Source of the DNA: Bacteroidales bacterium UBA1180
Lineage (GTDB): Bacteria; Bacteroidota; Bacteroidia; Bacteroidales; Paludibacteraceae
DNA length: 64,000 nucleotides
NCBI GenBank assembly: GCA_002310195.1
Contig: DBYS01000008.1
Coordinates: 5,126 to 69,125 of the forward strand
Direction: 5' to 3'
Shown here: positions 44,711-53,149 of the stretch, in pieces
Layout: each line of letters opens with the position of its first letter
Position numbering within the stretch: the first letter of the stretch is position 1
Notes under the pieces: generated by a model
Database searches by the model: none
What the model was told of the DNA's origin: nothing
Seen by the model: the letters and a program-made list of their open reading frames with translations, nothing else
Translations under genes and position numbers: made by a program

Positions 44711-45814
44711 CTATTTTGTTAATATCATTTGTTTCGTATCCACCAACTGCCCGTCGGCAATAAGGGAGTAGAGGTACATCCCCGCGCGGAATGTGCCGCC
44801 GTTGATTGTCAATTCGCCTTGACCGAACGACACAATAGGATAAACGGCAATCTCCGCGCCACTCATGTCATACACACGGATAGCTGCCTCGCGCGTATCG
44901 GTTGGCAGATAGTAGCCTATCTTCGTATTCTGACTGAACGGGTTGGGAGTGTTCTGCATCAGCCTAGGCGCGTCTGATTGTGCGGCAGGCATATTGCGTT
45001 TGATGTTGTTTTGTGCTTGGGCGGGCAGCATGCTCTGCAGCTCGTCAATCTGCACCTGTTGTTGCTTGACTGCCTGTATCAGCAGCGGTATAAGTTCGAT
45101 ATAGTTGACAGACAGATAGCCTGCTCCGTCCTCACTCACGAGGTCGGGGAAAACTTCTTTCATCTCCTGCGCAATCACTCCATAGTGCGTGCGTTTCTCC
45201 TCGCCCTCTTTCTGGTAGATCATACTGTCCGGTTTGAATGTGTATGACACAGGGCGCAGAGATCTCAGCTTGTCAATGGCTGATTCCTGAAGATCTTCCA
45301 CATTGTCTTTGAAACGCGCATCACTGTTGTTATTGATGCTTGAAGCAGTTAGTGCACCCGTCACTTTCACATCTCCGGCAAAATAACCTGCAAAAGTCCC
45401 GAGATTCCATGTGTCAGGCAAAGTTGTGCTTGTCGAACCGTAAATACCACACCCTGAACTTGATAAACCCGCAACACCAGCATCAAAAGGATATGGCCGA
45501 ACAATTTCTCTTGGAAAAAATGGAGGAATATATTGGTGTGAGGAGATTTTTCCCAACACCCCCACGTGGCATCCATCCATCTGCAAAAATTCATATCTAT
45601 ATGAATTTACAGAACTAATACCATAGTTGAGAAGTCCGTCGGTTGACACCTCAACTCTTAATCCCATGACATTGCTTGGTACGGAATCACCGATAGCCAC
45701 ATTCTTTGGCATAGTAACATTGCCAGTGGATGATACACTCAACTGCGCATAGGCACACAAAGAGAACATACAAGCAGCAATGATTGCTGAACAAAAGAGG
45801 ATTTTGTTTTTCAT
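44711..45814 (-). CDS. Secreted protein with S74 intramolecular chaperone domain and T9SS sorting domain
   Basis: A 367-residue protein with signal peptide (ILFCSAIIAACMFSLCAYAQ). The middle carries the tail-fibre/S74 peptidase chaperone motif SDARFKDNVEDLQESAIDKL, RSLRPVSYTFK, THYGVIAQEMKEVFPDLV and LIPLLIQAVKQQQVQIDELQ (the helical end). This domain normally helps trimeric phage tail spikes fold and then cuts itself off. After it comes a T9SS type A domain (MQNTPNPFSQNTKIGYYLP, RVYDMSGAEI, FRAGMYLYSLIADGQLVDTK). Gene order suggests it is the first gene behind the box at 45,874-45,926. Confidence 0.88.
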   Translation of the reverse strand: MKNKILFCSAIIAACMFSLCAYAQLSVSSTGNVTMPKNVAIGDSVPSNVMGLRVEVSTDGLLNYGISSVNSYRYEFLQMDGCHVGVLGKISSHQYIPPFFPREIVRPYPFDAGVAGLSSSGCGIYGSTSTTLPDTWNLGTFAGYFAGDVKVTGALTASSINNNSDARFKDNVEDLQESAIDKLRSLRPVSYTFKPDSMIYQKEGEEKRTHYGVIAQEMKEVFPDLVSEDGAGYLSVNYIELIPLLIQAVKQQQVQIDELQSMLPAQAQNNIKRNMPAAQSDAPRLMQNTPNPFSQNTKIGYYLPTDTREAAIRVYDMSGAEIAVYPIVSFGQGELTINGGTFRAGMYLYSLIADGQLVDTKQMILTK

Positions 45815-45873
45815 ATTCGTAAGGGTTTAATGGTTTAACTGTGTTTTGGGGTGGTTATACATGAGAGAATATA

Positions 45874-45926
45874 CTCCACATTTTCCACTACAAAAATCAT
45901 ACCTAACTGATGCAAGGCGGGTGGAA
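45874..45926 (-). promoter_or_regulatory. Shared upstream box, copy 2
   Basis: Minus strand TTCCACCC (45,919-45,926), 11 bp, then the 34-bp block 45,874-45,907 with GTTAGGTATGATTTTTGTAG. It ends about 60 bp before the ATG of the S74/T9SS gene (45,814). Same layout as copy 1 at 37,882-37,931. Confidence 0.6.
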
Positions 45927-46001
45927 AAAAATCGAGCATGGGACGCCGAAGGCTAAAATTGGAGAATAAATGGTAAAAAATGAAGATTTTTAGGTTGCGG
46001 A

Positions 46002-46033
46002 TTTGCAAATGTGGAATTTTTTTTGTAATTTTG
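46002..46033 (+). promoter_or_regulatory. Bacteroidota-type promoter for preA and the signalling cluster
   Basis: TTTG at 46,002-46,005, a 20-bp spacer, TAATTTTG at 46,026-46,033. The ATG of the next gene is at 46,076, giving a leader of about 36 nt. Diverges from the box of the T9SS operon; about 75 bp separate the two. Confidence 0.85.
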
Positions 46034-46075
46034 TAGCCCCGATGTAAGAAACAATGGATTAGCCTTACTACTATT

Positions 46076-47548
46076 ATGTTACACATCAACGAAGAGGCTG
46101 CTCGCTGCCTATTATGCGAGGATGCTCCATGCTCGAAGGCATGCGGCAAAGATGTGGCGCGTGCCATACGTGCCATACGGTTTGACAACACAGCGAACGC
46201 CTGGCGCTGGTTCGACGGCTGCACGGATGCCGATCTGCAGGCCGCGGAGAACGCATGTATCCATTACGACCGGCCGATACGTATCAAAGAGTTGAAGGAA
46301 GCTGCGCTACAGGAAGCTGCGCTACGGGATGTGCCTGTAGAAGAGCTGCCGTCGCTGGAGCTGAACTTCTGCGACATCGTATGCGAGAACCCGTTCTTCC
46401 TTGCCTCGTCGGCTATATGCACGAACTATGAGATGGTTGCCCGTGCGCTGGAGGCAGGTTGGGCCGGAGTGTTCTACAAGACGATATGCAAGCAGGATAT
46501 ACGCGAAGTATCGCCGCGCTTCGATGCCGTGCAGAAGGATGGTACGCCGTTCGTGGGCTTCAGGAACATGGAGCAGCTGAGCGAGAATTCCTACACCATG
46601 GATTTCGATATCCTCCGTCGCCTCAAGCAGAACTACCCGAAGAAGATCATCGTTGCCTCGATCATGGGTCAGACCGAAGAGGAGTGGATCGAACTGGCGA
46701 AGATGGCCGAGCAGGCAGGTTGCGATGCTGTGGAGCTGAACTTCAGTTGTCCGCAGATGCGACTGACCGGCCTCGGCAGCGACATAGGCCAGAACCCCGA
46801 GCTGGTGCTGTTCTACACCTCGTATGTCAAAGAGGCGGTGAAGATACCCGTCATACCGAAGATGACTCCGAACATCATGTCGATGACCACTCCCGCCCTG
46901 GCCAGTTACTTCGCCGGAGCGCACGGCATAAGCGCCATCAATACCATCAAATCCATCACGATGAGCGACAGTGCCGCCGTGAGCAACAAGAAGACCGTCA
47001 GCGGCTACTCGGGCAAGGCCGTCAAACCTATCGCGCTGCGAATGATATACGAGATGACGGGCAATCCTATCCTGCAGAAAGCCGGCATAGAGAAACACAT
47101 GGATATCAGCGGCATAGGCGGCATCGAGACGTGGCACGACGCGCTGGAGTTCATTCAGCTCGGTTGCCGTAACGTGCAGGTCTGCACCGCCGTGATGCAG
47201 TACGGCTACAGGATCATCGACGACCTGATTCTCGGACTGCAGACATACATGAAGCAGCGCGGGATAGTGGAGCTGAAGAAGCTTGTAAAAGAAGAGCTGC
47301 CGAACATCGTTCTGCCTTCCGATCTTGACCGCGAGACGATGGTGTTCCCAAAGATCGACCGAGGGAAGTGCATCGGTTGCGGACGGTGCTACATATCCTG
47401 TCAGGACGGCGGTCACCAGGCCATCACCTTCGGTGAAGACCGTCAGCCGAAGATCGTCGGCACGAAGTGCGTAGGCTGCCATCTGTGCCGGCTCGTTTGT
47501 CCGACAGGCGCCATAGGCGTGGCGAACAGAATGCCTAAGAAAAGTTGA
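46076..47548 (+). CDS. preA: PreA-like dihydropyrimidine dehydrogenase subunit with extra N-terminal Fe-S segment
   Basis: A 490-residue FMN/Fe-S oxidoreductase. The core is the dihydroorotate-dehydrogenase-like barrel of NAD-dependent dihydropyrimidine dehydrogenase subunit PreA (VELNFSCPQM, IPKMTPNI, SGYSGKAVKPIALR, SGIGGIETWHDALEFIQLGC) followed by a two-cluster ferredoxin domain (CIGCGRCYISCQDGGH and CVGCHLCRLVCPTG). The first about 80 residues carry CLLCEDAPCSKACGKDVARA, like the start of the PreT partner or of full-length DPD. No PreT gene is next to it. A 15-bp direct repeat (EAALQ/EAALR) sits near residue 85. Confidence 0.88.
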   Translation: MLHINEEAARCLLCEDAPCSKACGKDVARAIRAIRFDNTANAWRWFDGCTDADLQAAENACIHYDRPIRIKELKEAALQEAALRDVPVEELPSLELNFCDIVCENPFFLASSAICTNYEMVARALEAGWAGVFYKTICKQDIREVSPRFDAVQKDGTPFVGFRNMEQLSENSYTMDFDILRRLKQNYPKKIIVASIMGQTEEEWIELAKMAEQAGCDAVELNFSCPQMRLTGLGSDIGQNPELVLFYTSYVKEAVKIPVIPKMTPNIMSMTTPALASYFAGAHGISAINTIKSITMSDSAAVSNKKTVSGYSGKAVKPIALRMIYEMTGNPILQKAGIEKHMDISGIGGIETWHDALEFIQLGCRNVQVCTAVMQYGYRIIDDLILGLQTYMKQRGIVELKKLVKEELPNIVLPSDLDRETMVFPKIDRGKCIGCGRCYISCQDGGHQAITFGEDRQPKIVGTKCVGCHLCRLVCPTGAIGVANRMPKKS

Positions 47549-47578
47549 GCGCCCTGCGGGCTGTTTAGAGAATATAGG

Positions 47579-49618
47579 ATGGAAAAGACAAAACAGAAAG
47601 GTCATCATGGCCTGTGGATACTGATCGTGGCGGCAATGGTGCTGGAGGCGATATCCTGCATCCAGTACTTCACCAGTCGCGCGGGCATACGTGCGGAAGC
47701 CGAGCAGCGTGCAAAGAGCGAACTGCGCCGTGCGGAGTTGGAGATCAATGTAGTGACCGTAGAGGTGGAGGCCGCGACGAAGATGCTGGTGACGATGGCC
47801 GAGCGGTACATCGACCGGCCGGATTCCATAGCCGCCGCTACACGCGTACTGCTGCAGACGATGGACAAGATAGGCAGCGCAGGTGTAGCCTGCAAGGCGT
47901 ATCTGTTTCCAAAGGAAGGGCAGTGGTACGAGGTGTGCAGCAGCCGTGACACATGCAACGGGCAGCCGTGTATCTACACTCGTGAGATAGGCAGTGCCGA
48001 GCACGATTACTTCCAGATGGATTGGTACAAGAACGGGTTTGTACATGACAGCTGCTGGTGGTCGGAGCCTTACCTCGACGACTCCGGTGCACGGACGATG
48101 ATAGTGAGTTGTACGCACCCGATCCGCAACCGTCAAGGCGAGATAGTGGCCGTGGCCTGCGTCGATCTGTCGCTCGACTACCTGCAACGCATATCCGAGT
48201 ACCTGCAAATATACAAGGACAGCTATTACTCCATCCGTTCGAACAAAGGGCTGGATATCGTTTCCGGCGCGGACACAGTGCCCGGACGCAAGTACCAGAT
48301 CTATGACGAGGAGATCGATGCCACGGGGTGGAAGATATCGATCATCATACCCGAGGATGTGATCTTTGCCGAACTGAACAGGATAGGCGAGCTCATAGGA
48401 TTGCTGATGCTCATAGGTCTGGGACTGCTGATCTTCATCGTATGGCGTTCGGGACGCGACACGATGCGGTTGATTGACTCCACCGCCCGCAACCAGAAGA
48501 TGGAGAATGAGCTGCATATCGCCAGCGCCATCCAGATGGCTATGCTGCCGAAAGTCTTTCCGCCGTTCAGCGACCGTCTGGACCTGAACATCTACGGCTC
48601 GGTTGACCCGGCCAAGGAAGTAGGCGGCGATCTGTACGACTTCTACGTACGGCACGACAAGCTGTTCTTCTGCATAGGCGACGTGAGCGGCAAGGGTGTG
48701 CCGGCATCGCTGGTGATGTCGATGACCCGTTCGCTGTTCCGCGGCATAACGTCGCATGAGGAACGCGCCGCAGAGATAGTACGCCAGATGAACGACGGAT
48801 TGGCGGAGCAGAACGACTCGGAGATGTTTGTAACGCTGATCCTCGGCGTGCTCGACCTGACCTCCGGCCAGCTCGACTACTGCAATGCCGGGCACAACCC
48901 GCCGGTGCTGATGGCGGGTGGCCGGTGGCAGACGGTCGATGTGCTGCCGAACCTGCCTTTAGGCATCATGGCCGGCTTTGACTACAAGCAGCAGTCCCTG
49001 CAGATGAACGCCGACGATCTGCTGTTCCTCTACACCGACGGTTTGTCGGAGGCGGAGAATGGCGAGCATGCACAGTTCGGCGAACAGCGTATAATGAACA
49101 ATCTCGCGACTGTCAGCGACACCCGTCCGCGGGCGATCATCGATATGATGCAGTCGAGCGTCAATGCGTTCGTTGACGGAGCCGAGCAGAGCGATGATTT
49201 GACGATGCTCGTAGTGCGTTACCAGCAGAAAGCCCTGCTCATGCGCAACGATATACAGCAGATACCGACCCTCGCTGAGTGGGTGGAAGGATTGGGCATA
49301 CCCGACGAGCTGAGTATGCCGGTTAACCTCGCCCTGGAAGAGGCCGTGAGCAACGTGATGCTCTACGCCTATCCCGAGACGAACAGCGGCCGCGTGTTCG
49401 TGGAGTTCAATAGGCATCAATCAGCTATCATCTTCACAATCACCGACAGTGGCATACCGTTCGACCCGACGAAACAGAAACCTGCCGACACGACCCTCTC
49501 GGCCGAGGATCGTGCAATAGGCGGACTGGGCATACACCTCGTTCGGCAACTGATGGACGAAGTGACTTACCGCCGCGAAGATGACAAAAACGTATTAACA
49601 TTAATCAAAAGAATATGA
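47579..49618 (+). CDS. Sensor protein with SpoIIE-type phosphatase and HATPase (anti-sigma-type) domains
   Basis: A 679-residue inner-membrane signalling protein. In order: membrane helix (LWILIVAAMVLEAISCIQYF), extracytoplasmic PDC/Cache-like sensor (about 40-265, CVDLSLDYLQRISEYLQIYK), membrane helix (ELIGLLMLIGLGLLIFIVWR), SpoIIE/RsbU-type PP2C phosphatase (about 320-520; metal ligands in VGGDLYDFY, GDVSGKGVPASL and SDDLTMLVV), and a C-terminal HATPase (about 545-679; N-box NLALEEAVSNVMLYAY, TDSGIPFDP, GGLGIHLVRQL). The pairing of a phosphatase and a kinase-like ATPase points to partner switching on the STAS protein encoded next, with which it overlaps by 4 bp. Confidence 0.92.
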   Translation: MEKTKQKGHHGLWILIVAAMVLEAISCIQYFTSRAGIRAEAEQRAKSELRRAELEINVVTVEVEAATKMLVTMAERYIDRPDSIAAATRVLLQTMDKIGSAGVACKAYLFPKEGQWYEVCSSRDTCNGQPCIYTREIGSAEHDYFQMDWYKNGFVHDSCWWSEPYLDDSGARTMIVSCTHPIRNRQGEIVAVACVDLSLDYLQRISEYLQIYKDSYYSIRSNKGLDIVSGADTVPGRKYQIYDEEIDATGWKISIIIPEDVIFAELNRIGELIGLLMLIGLGLLIFIVWRSGRDTMRLIDSTARNQKMENELHIASAIQMAMLPKVFPPFSDRLDLNIYGSVDPAKEVGGDLYDFYVRHDKLFFCIGDVSGKGVPASLVMSMTRSLFRGITSHEERAAEIVRQMNDGLAEQNDSEMFVTLILGVLDLTSGQLDYCNAGHNPPVLMAGGRWQTVDVLPNLPLGIMAGFDYKQQSLQMNADDLLFLYTDGLSEAENGEHAQFGEQRIMNNLATVSDTRPRAIIDMMQSSVNAFVDGAEQSDDLTMLVVRYQQKALLMRNDIQQIPTLAEWVEGLGIPDELSMPVNLALEEAVSNVMLYAYPETNSGRVFVEFNRHQSAIIFTITDSGIPFDPTKQKPADTTLSAEDRAIGGLGIHLVRQLMDEVTYRREDDKNVLTLIKRI

Positions 49619-49917
49619 CCACCGAAATTATCACCAACGGCAACCAGATGATTGCCAAGTTTGCCGGCAGACTCGACACCGCTGCTGCCGTACAGACCGC
49701 TGAGGATGTGAAGCCTCTGCTCGAAGCGTCGGACAAAGAGATCATCCTCGACTGCACAGAACTGGAGTACATATCTTCGTCCGGTCTGCGTATCTTCCTC
49801 ACTATCCGTAAGGAAGCGGCCCCGCACGGCTCGAAGGTGATCGTGCGGAACATCAACGCCGATATCCGTCAGGTGTTTGTGATGACGGGATTCATCAGTT
49901 TGTTTGAGATACAGTAG
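49615..49917 (+). CDS. STAS-domain anti-sigma-factor antagonist
   Basis: A 100-residue SpoIIAA/RsbV-like protein. The phosphorylatable serine is in LEYISSSGLRIFLTI (the D/S-S-S-G-L-R signature), and the fold is complete with the ends KVIVRNINADIRQVFVMTGF. It is the expected substrate of both the phosphatase and the ATPase domain encoded just upstream; no sigma factor gene is nearby, so the downstream target may not be a sigma factor. Confidence 0.93.
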   Translation: MTTEIITNGNQMIAKFAGRLDTAAAVQTAEDVKPLLEASDKEIILDCTELEYISSSGLRIFLTIRKEAAPHGSKVIVRNINADIRQVFVMTGFISLFEIQ

Positions 49918-49918
49918 T

Positions 49919-51004
49919 ATGGATCTGCATACGGAAATGCTTCTGGCCGAGTACGATGCGCAGTTGCCGGTGATCCAACGCCTGCAGCAGATCGTGAAGG
50001 ACAGTCTGAACCAAGCCATCGACCGCAATGGTATGATGGTCACTGCCGTCAAGACCCGCGTCAAGACCCGCGAGAGCCTGGTTGGCAAGCTGGCGCTCAA
50101 AGGCAGCAAGTATCACTCGCTGGACGACATAACGGATATACTCGGCGCACGCGTCATCACGTTCTACACCGATGATGTCGACCGCATAGCCGCCATGGCG
50201 GAACAGCTGTTCGACATCGATTGGGAGAACTCCGTTGACAAACGCCGTCTGCACGACCTGGACAGCTTCGGCTACAACTCGCTGCATTACATCTGCCGTC
50301 TGCCCAAGTCGATCGTCGATGATCCCGACTGTCCGCAACTCAATACGATCCGTTTTGAGCTGCAGTTGCGCACGACGCTCCAGCATGCGTGGGCAAGCAT
50401 TAATCACGACATCGGTTACAAGACCGGCGTGGAGATACCGCGCGAGTACCTGAGGCAGATCAACCGTCTGGCAGGTATATTGGAGATGGCTGATGACGAG
50501 TTCAGCCGCATCCGTACGGAGATCACCGACTACCGTCGCCGCGTGCAGCAACTGGTGCAGAACGGTCAGCTCGACGAGGTGCAACTGGACGGCGACACGT
50601 TCCACAGTTACCTCGCTGCACGGCCGTTCAATACGCTCAACAAGCATATAGCGGCTATCAACCAGGCTGAGATACAGGAGGTGCCGCTGGATGACTATCT
50701 GGGTGTACTCATCGCCCTCGGCTGCAAGACCTTGGGCGATGTGGAGGCAATGAAGAAGAAGTACCACGAAGCAGCCTACGCGCTGGCGCGGCATCAGCTC
50801 GGGAACACCGATCTGGATATCATATCCTCGTCGGTAGGCATACAGAACATCTGCATCGTTTGCATCCTGGCGCAAGGCGGCGGTAAGATCGGCCTGATAC
50901 GCCTGTTCAATGCCCTGAACGGCGAGAATCCGCAGAACGAACTGCTGGCCGAGATGACCTACGAGCAGGCAAAGAACTTGCCGCTGATGAAAGAGGGGAA
51001 TTGA
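49919..51004 (+). CDS. RelA/SpoT-domain protein ((p)ppGpp synthetase-like)
   Basis: A 361-residue protein from ATG at 49,919, one base after the STAS stop. Residues about 35-180 form a RelA/SpoT nucleotidyltransferase domain: RVKTRESLVGKL, DDITDILGARVITFYTDDV, DSFGYNSLHYI (stacking Tyr) and FELQLRTTLQHAWASINHDI (catalytic Glu). The remaining about 180 residues are helical with no hydrolase HD domain. It probably makes guanosine alarmones, but some toxins and other nucleotide pyrophosphokinases share this fold, so the product is an inference. Confidence 0.88.
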   Translation: MDLHTEMLLAEYDAQLPVIQRLQQIVKDSLNQAIDRNGMMVTAVKTRVKTRESLVGKLALKGSKYHSLDDITDILGARVITFYTDDVDRIAAMAEQLFDIDWENSVDKRRLHDLDSFGYNSLHYICRLPKSIVDDPDCPQLNTIRFELQLRTTLQHAWASINHDIGYKTGVEIPREYLRQINRLAGILEMADDEFSRIRTEITDYRRRVQQLVQNGQLDEVQLDGDTFHSYLAARPFNTLNKHIAAINQAEIQEVPLDDYLGVLIALGCKTLGDVEAMKKKYHEAAYALARHQLGNTDLDIISSSVGIQNICIVCILAQGGGKIGLIRLFNALNGENPQNELLAEMTYEQAKNLPLMKEGN

Positions 51005-51041
51005 ATGCCATGATATAATAACCGTATAGAACAAACCGACC

Positions 51042-51911
51042 ATGGAACCTATCCGTATTGATCTGAATGAATATGTACGTGCCGGCGAAGGAGCCAACGG
51101 CGCAAGTTATAACCACAAGACCGACCCGTCGATCATGATGAAGCTCTACCTGCGCAACTTCGAATCGGCGCGTACGGAACTCGAGATGGCCAAGAAGGTC
51201 TATGAACTGGGCATCCCTACACCTGAACCCGGTGACTTGGTTACCGACGGCGAACGGATGGGTGTCCGCTTCCGCCGCATTGAGGGCAAGAAATCCTATT
51301 CACGTGCCTGCGGCGATGACCCCGACCGTGCCGAAGAGTATGCCCGCGAGTTCGCGCAGCTCTGTTTGAAACTGCATAACATGCATGTGGATACCACGCA
51401 GTTTGAGGATGTCAAGCAGCGCCAGTATAAATGGCTAAGGGAGAACCCGTTCTTCACTGATGAGGAGAAACAGAAGCTGAGCGCGTTCATTGCCGCTGCG
51501 CCGGATGCCGACACCGCTATCCACGGCGATCTGCAGTTCTCGAACGGCATATTTGTGGAGAAAGACGGAGTAAGGACGCCGTACTTCATCGATCTCGGCG
51601 ACTTCTGCTACGGCTATCCGATGTTCGATCTCGGAATGGTCTATCTGTGCTGCAAGCTCAACGATGAGTCATGGACCCTGGAGCAGTACCACATGACCAA
51701 CGCCACGGCAGCACGGTTTTGGGATGCGTTTGCCGAGGAGTATTTCCATTCGCCGGACTGCCCGATCGAAGGGTATGCCAATGCCGGTCTGGCAGAGATC
51801 GAGCAGGCTGTGCGTCCCTATGCCGGATTGAAGACTTTGCTCGTTGAGAGTTGTACCCATCACCCGATGCCGGAGTTCCGTGCCGTACTGAAGGAGACAA
51901 TACTGAAGTAA
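51042..51911 (+). CDS. APH/choline-kinase-fold phosphotransferase
   Basis: A 289-residue kinase-like protein. The phosphotransferase loops are AIHGDLQFSNGIF (catalytic HGD-x-x-x-x-N) and FIDLGDFCYGYPMFDLGMV (the DxD/G metal site). The N-terminal lobe has an ATP-binding GEGANGASY-like loop and K34 in IMMKLYL. It resembles the TIGR02172-type family of Bacteroidota and Fibrobacter. The substrate is unknown. It lies 37 bp after the RelA/SpoT gene and 5 bp before the HD hydrolase gene. Confidence 0.85.
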   Translation: MEPIRIDLNEYVRAGEGANGASYNHKTDPSIMMKLYLRNFESARTELEMAKKVYELGIPTPEPGDLVTDGERMGVRFRRIEGKKSYSRACGDDPDRAEEYAREFAQLCLKLHNMHVDTTQFEDVKQRQYKWLRENPFFTDEEKQKLSAFIAAAPDADTAIHGDLQFSNGIFVEKDGVRTPYFIDLGDFCYGYPMFDLGMVYLCCKLNDESWTLEQYHMTNATAARFWDAFAEEYFHSPDCPIEGYANAGLAEIEQAVRPYAGLKTLLVESCTHHPMPEFRAVLKETILK

Positions 51912-51916
51912 GTACT

Positions 51917-52498
51917 ATGGCAAACAAATACATAGACAGCGAGCTGCTTGACCGCGCGATAGTGTTTGCGGTTAACGCGCATCACAATACCGAGCGGCGA
52001 GGCAAAGGATTTCCGTATATCGTTCATCCGATGGAGGCCGTGGAGATTGTGGCAACCATCACCTCCGACCAGCAATTGCTGGCTGCGGCTGCGCTACACG
52101 ATACGATTGAGGATACCGATGTGACCGTCGAGCAGCTGCGTGCGGAGTTCGGCGAACGGATAGCCAGCCTCGTGCATGCCGAGAGTGACCAGTTCACCGA
52201 AGGCGTGTCGGAGGAGGACAGCTGGCACGACCGCAAGCAGGCGGCTATCGACCGTCTGGCTGCTGCATCGCATGACGCAAAGATCGTAGCGATGGGCGAC
52301 AAGTTGAGTAACATGCGGGCGATATGGCGTGACTATCAGCAGCAGGGCGACCGATTGTGGCAGATCTTCCACGTGAAGGACAAAGCGTCCCACGAGTGGC
52401 ATTATCGCGGATTAGCGGCCTCACTCGCCGAACTGAGCGATACATTCGCTTATCAGGAGTTCGTAAGGCTGGTGGATGAAGTGTTTGGAAAGAAATGA
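51917..52498 (+). CDS. HD-domain small alarmone hydrolase-like protein
   Basis: A 193-residue single-domain HD hydrolase. The start ATG at 51,917 follows the kinase stop by 5 bp; upstream TTG at 51,851 would overlap and is not needed. Metal-binding residues are visible in YIVHPMEAVEIV, AAALHDTIEDTDVTVEQL and MGDKLSNMRAI, the pattern of SpoT hydrolase and Mesh1-like proteins that remove pyrophosphate from (p)ppGpp. Found two genes downstream of a synthetase-like gene, it suggests a matched make-and-break pair. Confidence 0.88.
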   Translation: MANKYIDSELLDRAIVFAVNAHHNTERRGKGFPYIVHPMEAVEIVATITSDQQLLAAAALHDTIEDTDVTVEQLRAEFGERIASLVHAESDQFTEGVSEEDSWHDRKQAAIDRLAAASHDAKIVAMGDKLSNMRAIWRDYQQQGDRLWQIFHVKDKASHEWHYRGLAASLAELSDTFAYQEFVRLVDEVFGKK

Positions 52499-53148
52499 AA
52501 AATAATATGGATAAGAAATTTATTATTACTATCGGACGTGAGTTCGGCACCGGTGGCCGGCAGATTGCAATGGAGCTGGGTAACCTGCTCGGCGTGAAGG
52601 TTTATGACCGCAAGCTCCTGGATGCGCTGAAGGAGAAGTACAACCTCACGCAGGAGGAGATGGACCGTATCAAAGCCAAGAAAGTGAGTTGGTGGGACGA
52701 GTTCACGAAGTTCTACCAGCAGGCGCAGACATGGGCCAGCCGGCCGTATTACGAGACCGTATATGTGCCGCAAGTGACATCCGAACTGCTGTACGAAGAG
52801 GAGGAGCGTATACTCAAGGGACTGGCGGCACAGGAGTCGTGCGTCATACTCGGACGAACAGGCTTCCACATCTTCCGCAATGAACCGAACGCGTTCAAGG
52901 TGTTTCTGATAGCCGACAAGCCTTTCCGTCGCGACAAGGTTGCACGCCGGCTGAACATCAATGAGGGCAGTGCCGATCTGCTGATCAGCAAGGTCGATGA
53001 GGCGCGCGAGACATTCACGCAGACCTTCAGCGAGAAGAGCCGCTACGATGCGCGGAACTACGATCTGGTGCTCAATGTAAGCGGTCTTGACCCGAAGAGT
53101 GTGGCAGAGTTCATAGCGGGCTGTGTGAAGCAGAAAATAAAGATCTGA
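52495..53148 (+). CDS. Cytidylate-kinase-like P-loop protein
   Basis: A 217-residue protein starting ATG at 52,495 (an alternative ATG at 52,507 leaves MDKKFIITIGREFGTGGRQI). GREFGTGGRQIA is a glycine-rich loop of the cytidylate-kinase-like family 2, where GxxxGGxxIA replaces the usual GxxGxGKS/T. Other family parts are SCVILGRTGFHIF and PFRRDKVARRLN. The true phosphoryl acceptor is not known. It overlaps the HD gene by 4 bp. Confidence 0.85.
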   Translation: MKNNMDKKFIITIGREFGTGGRQIAMELGNLLGVKVYDRKLLDALKEKYNLTQEEMDRIKAKKVSWWDEFTKFYQQAQTWASRPYYETVYVPQVTSELLYEEEERILKGLAAQESCVILGRTGFHIFRNEPNAFKVFLIADKPFRRDKVARRLNINEGSADLLISKVDEARETFTQTFSEKSRYDARNYDLVLNVSGLDPKSVAEFIAGCVKQKIKI

Positions 53149-53149
53149 T

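Noticed and set aside
46280..46330. A 15-bp direct repeat in preA (EAALQ EAALR)
   Set aside because: A single tandem duplication of a short helix segment; too small to be of interest.
46750..46800. Apparent loss of the catalytic Cys in the PreA barrel (GLGSDIGQNPELV)
   Set aside because: As I recall, bacterial PreA proteins carry a similar GSDVGQ sequence here, so this is probably a subfamily trait and not a loss.
46322..48895. An 857-codon open frame on the minus strand opposite preA and the SpoIIE gene
   Set aside because: It lies entirely antisense to two well-supported plus-strand genes, its product is rich in H, R and V with no domain, and such long antisense frames are expected in GC-rich codon use.
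51851..51916. A TTG-started N-terminal extension of the HD hydrolase
   Set aside because: It would overlap the kinase gene and adds residues without family resemblance; ATG at 51,917 is in the expected place.
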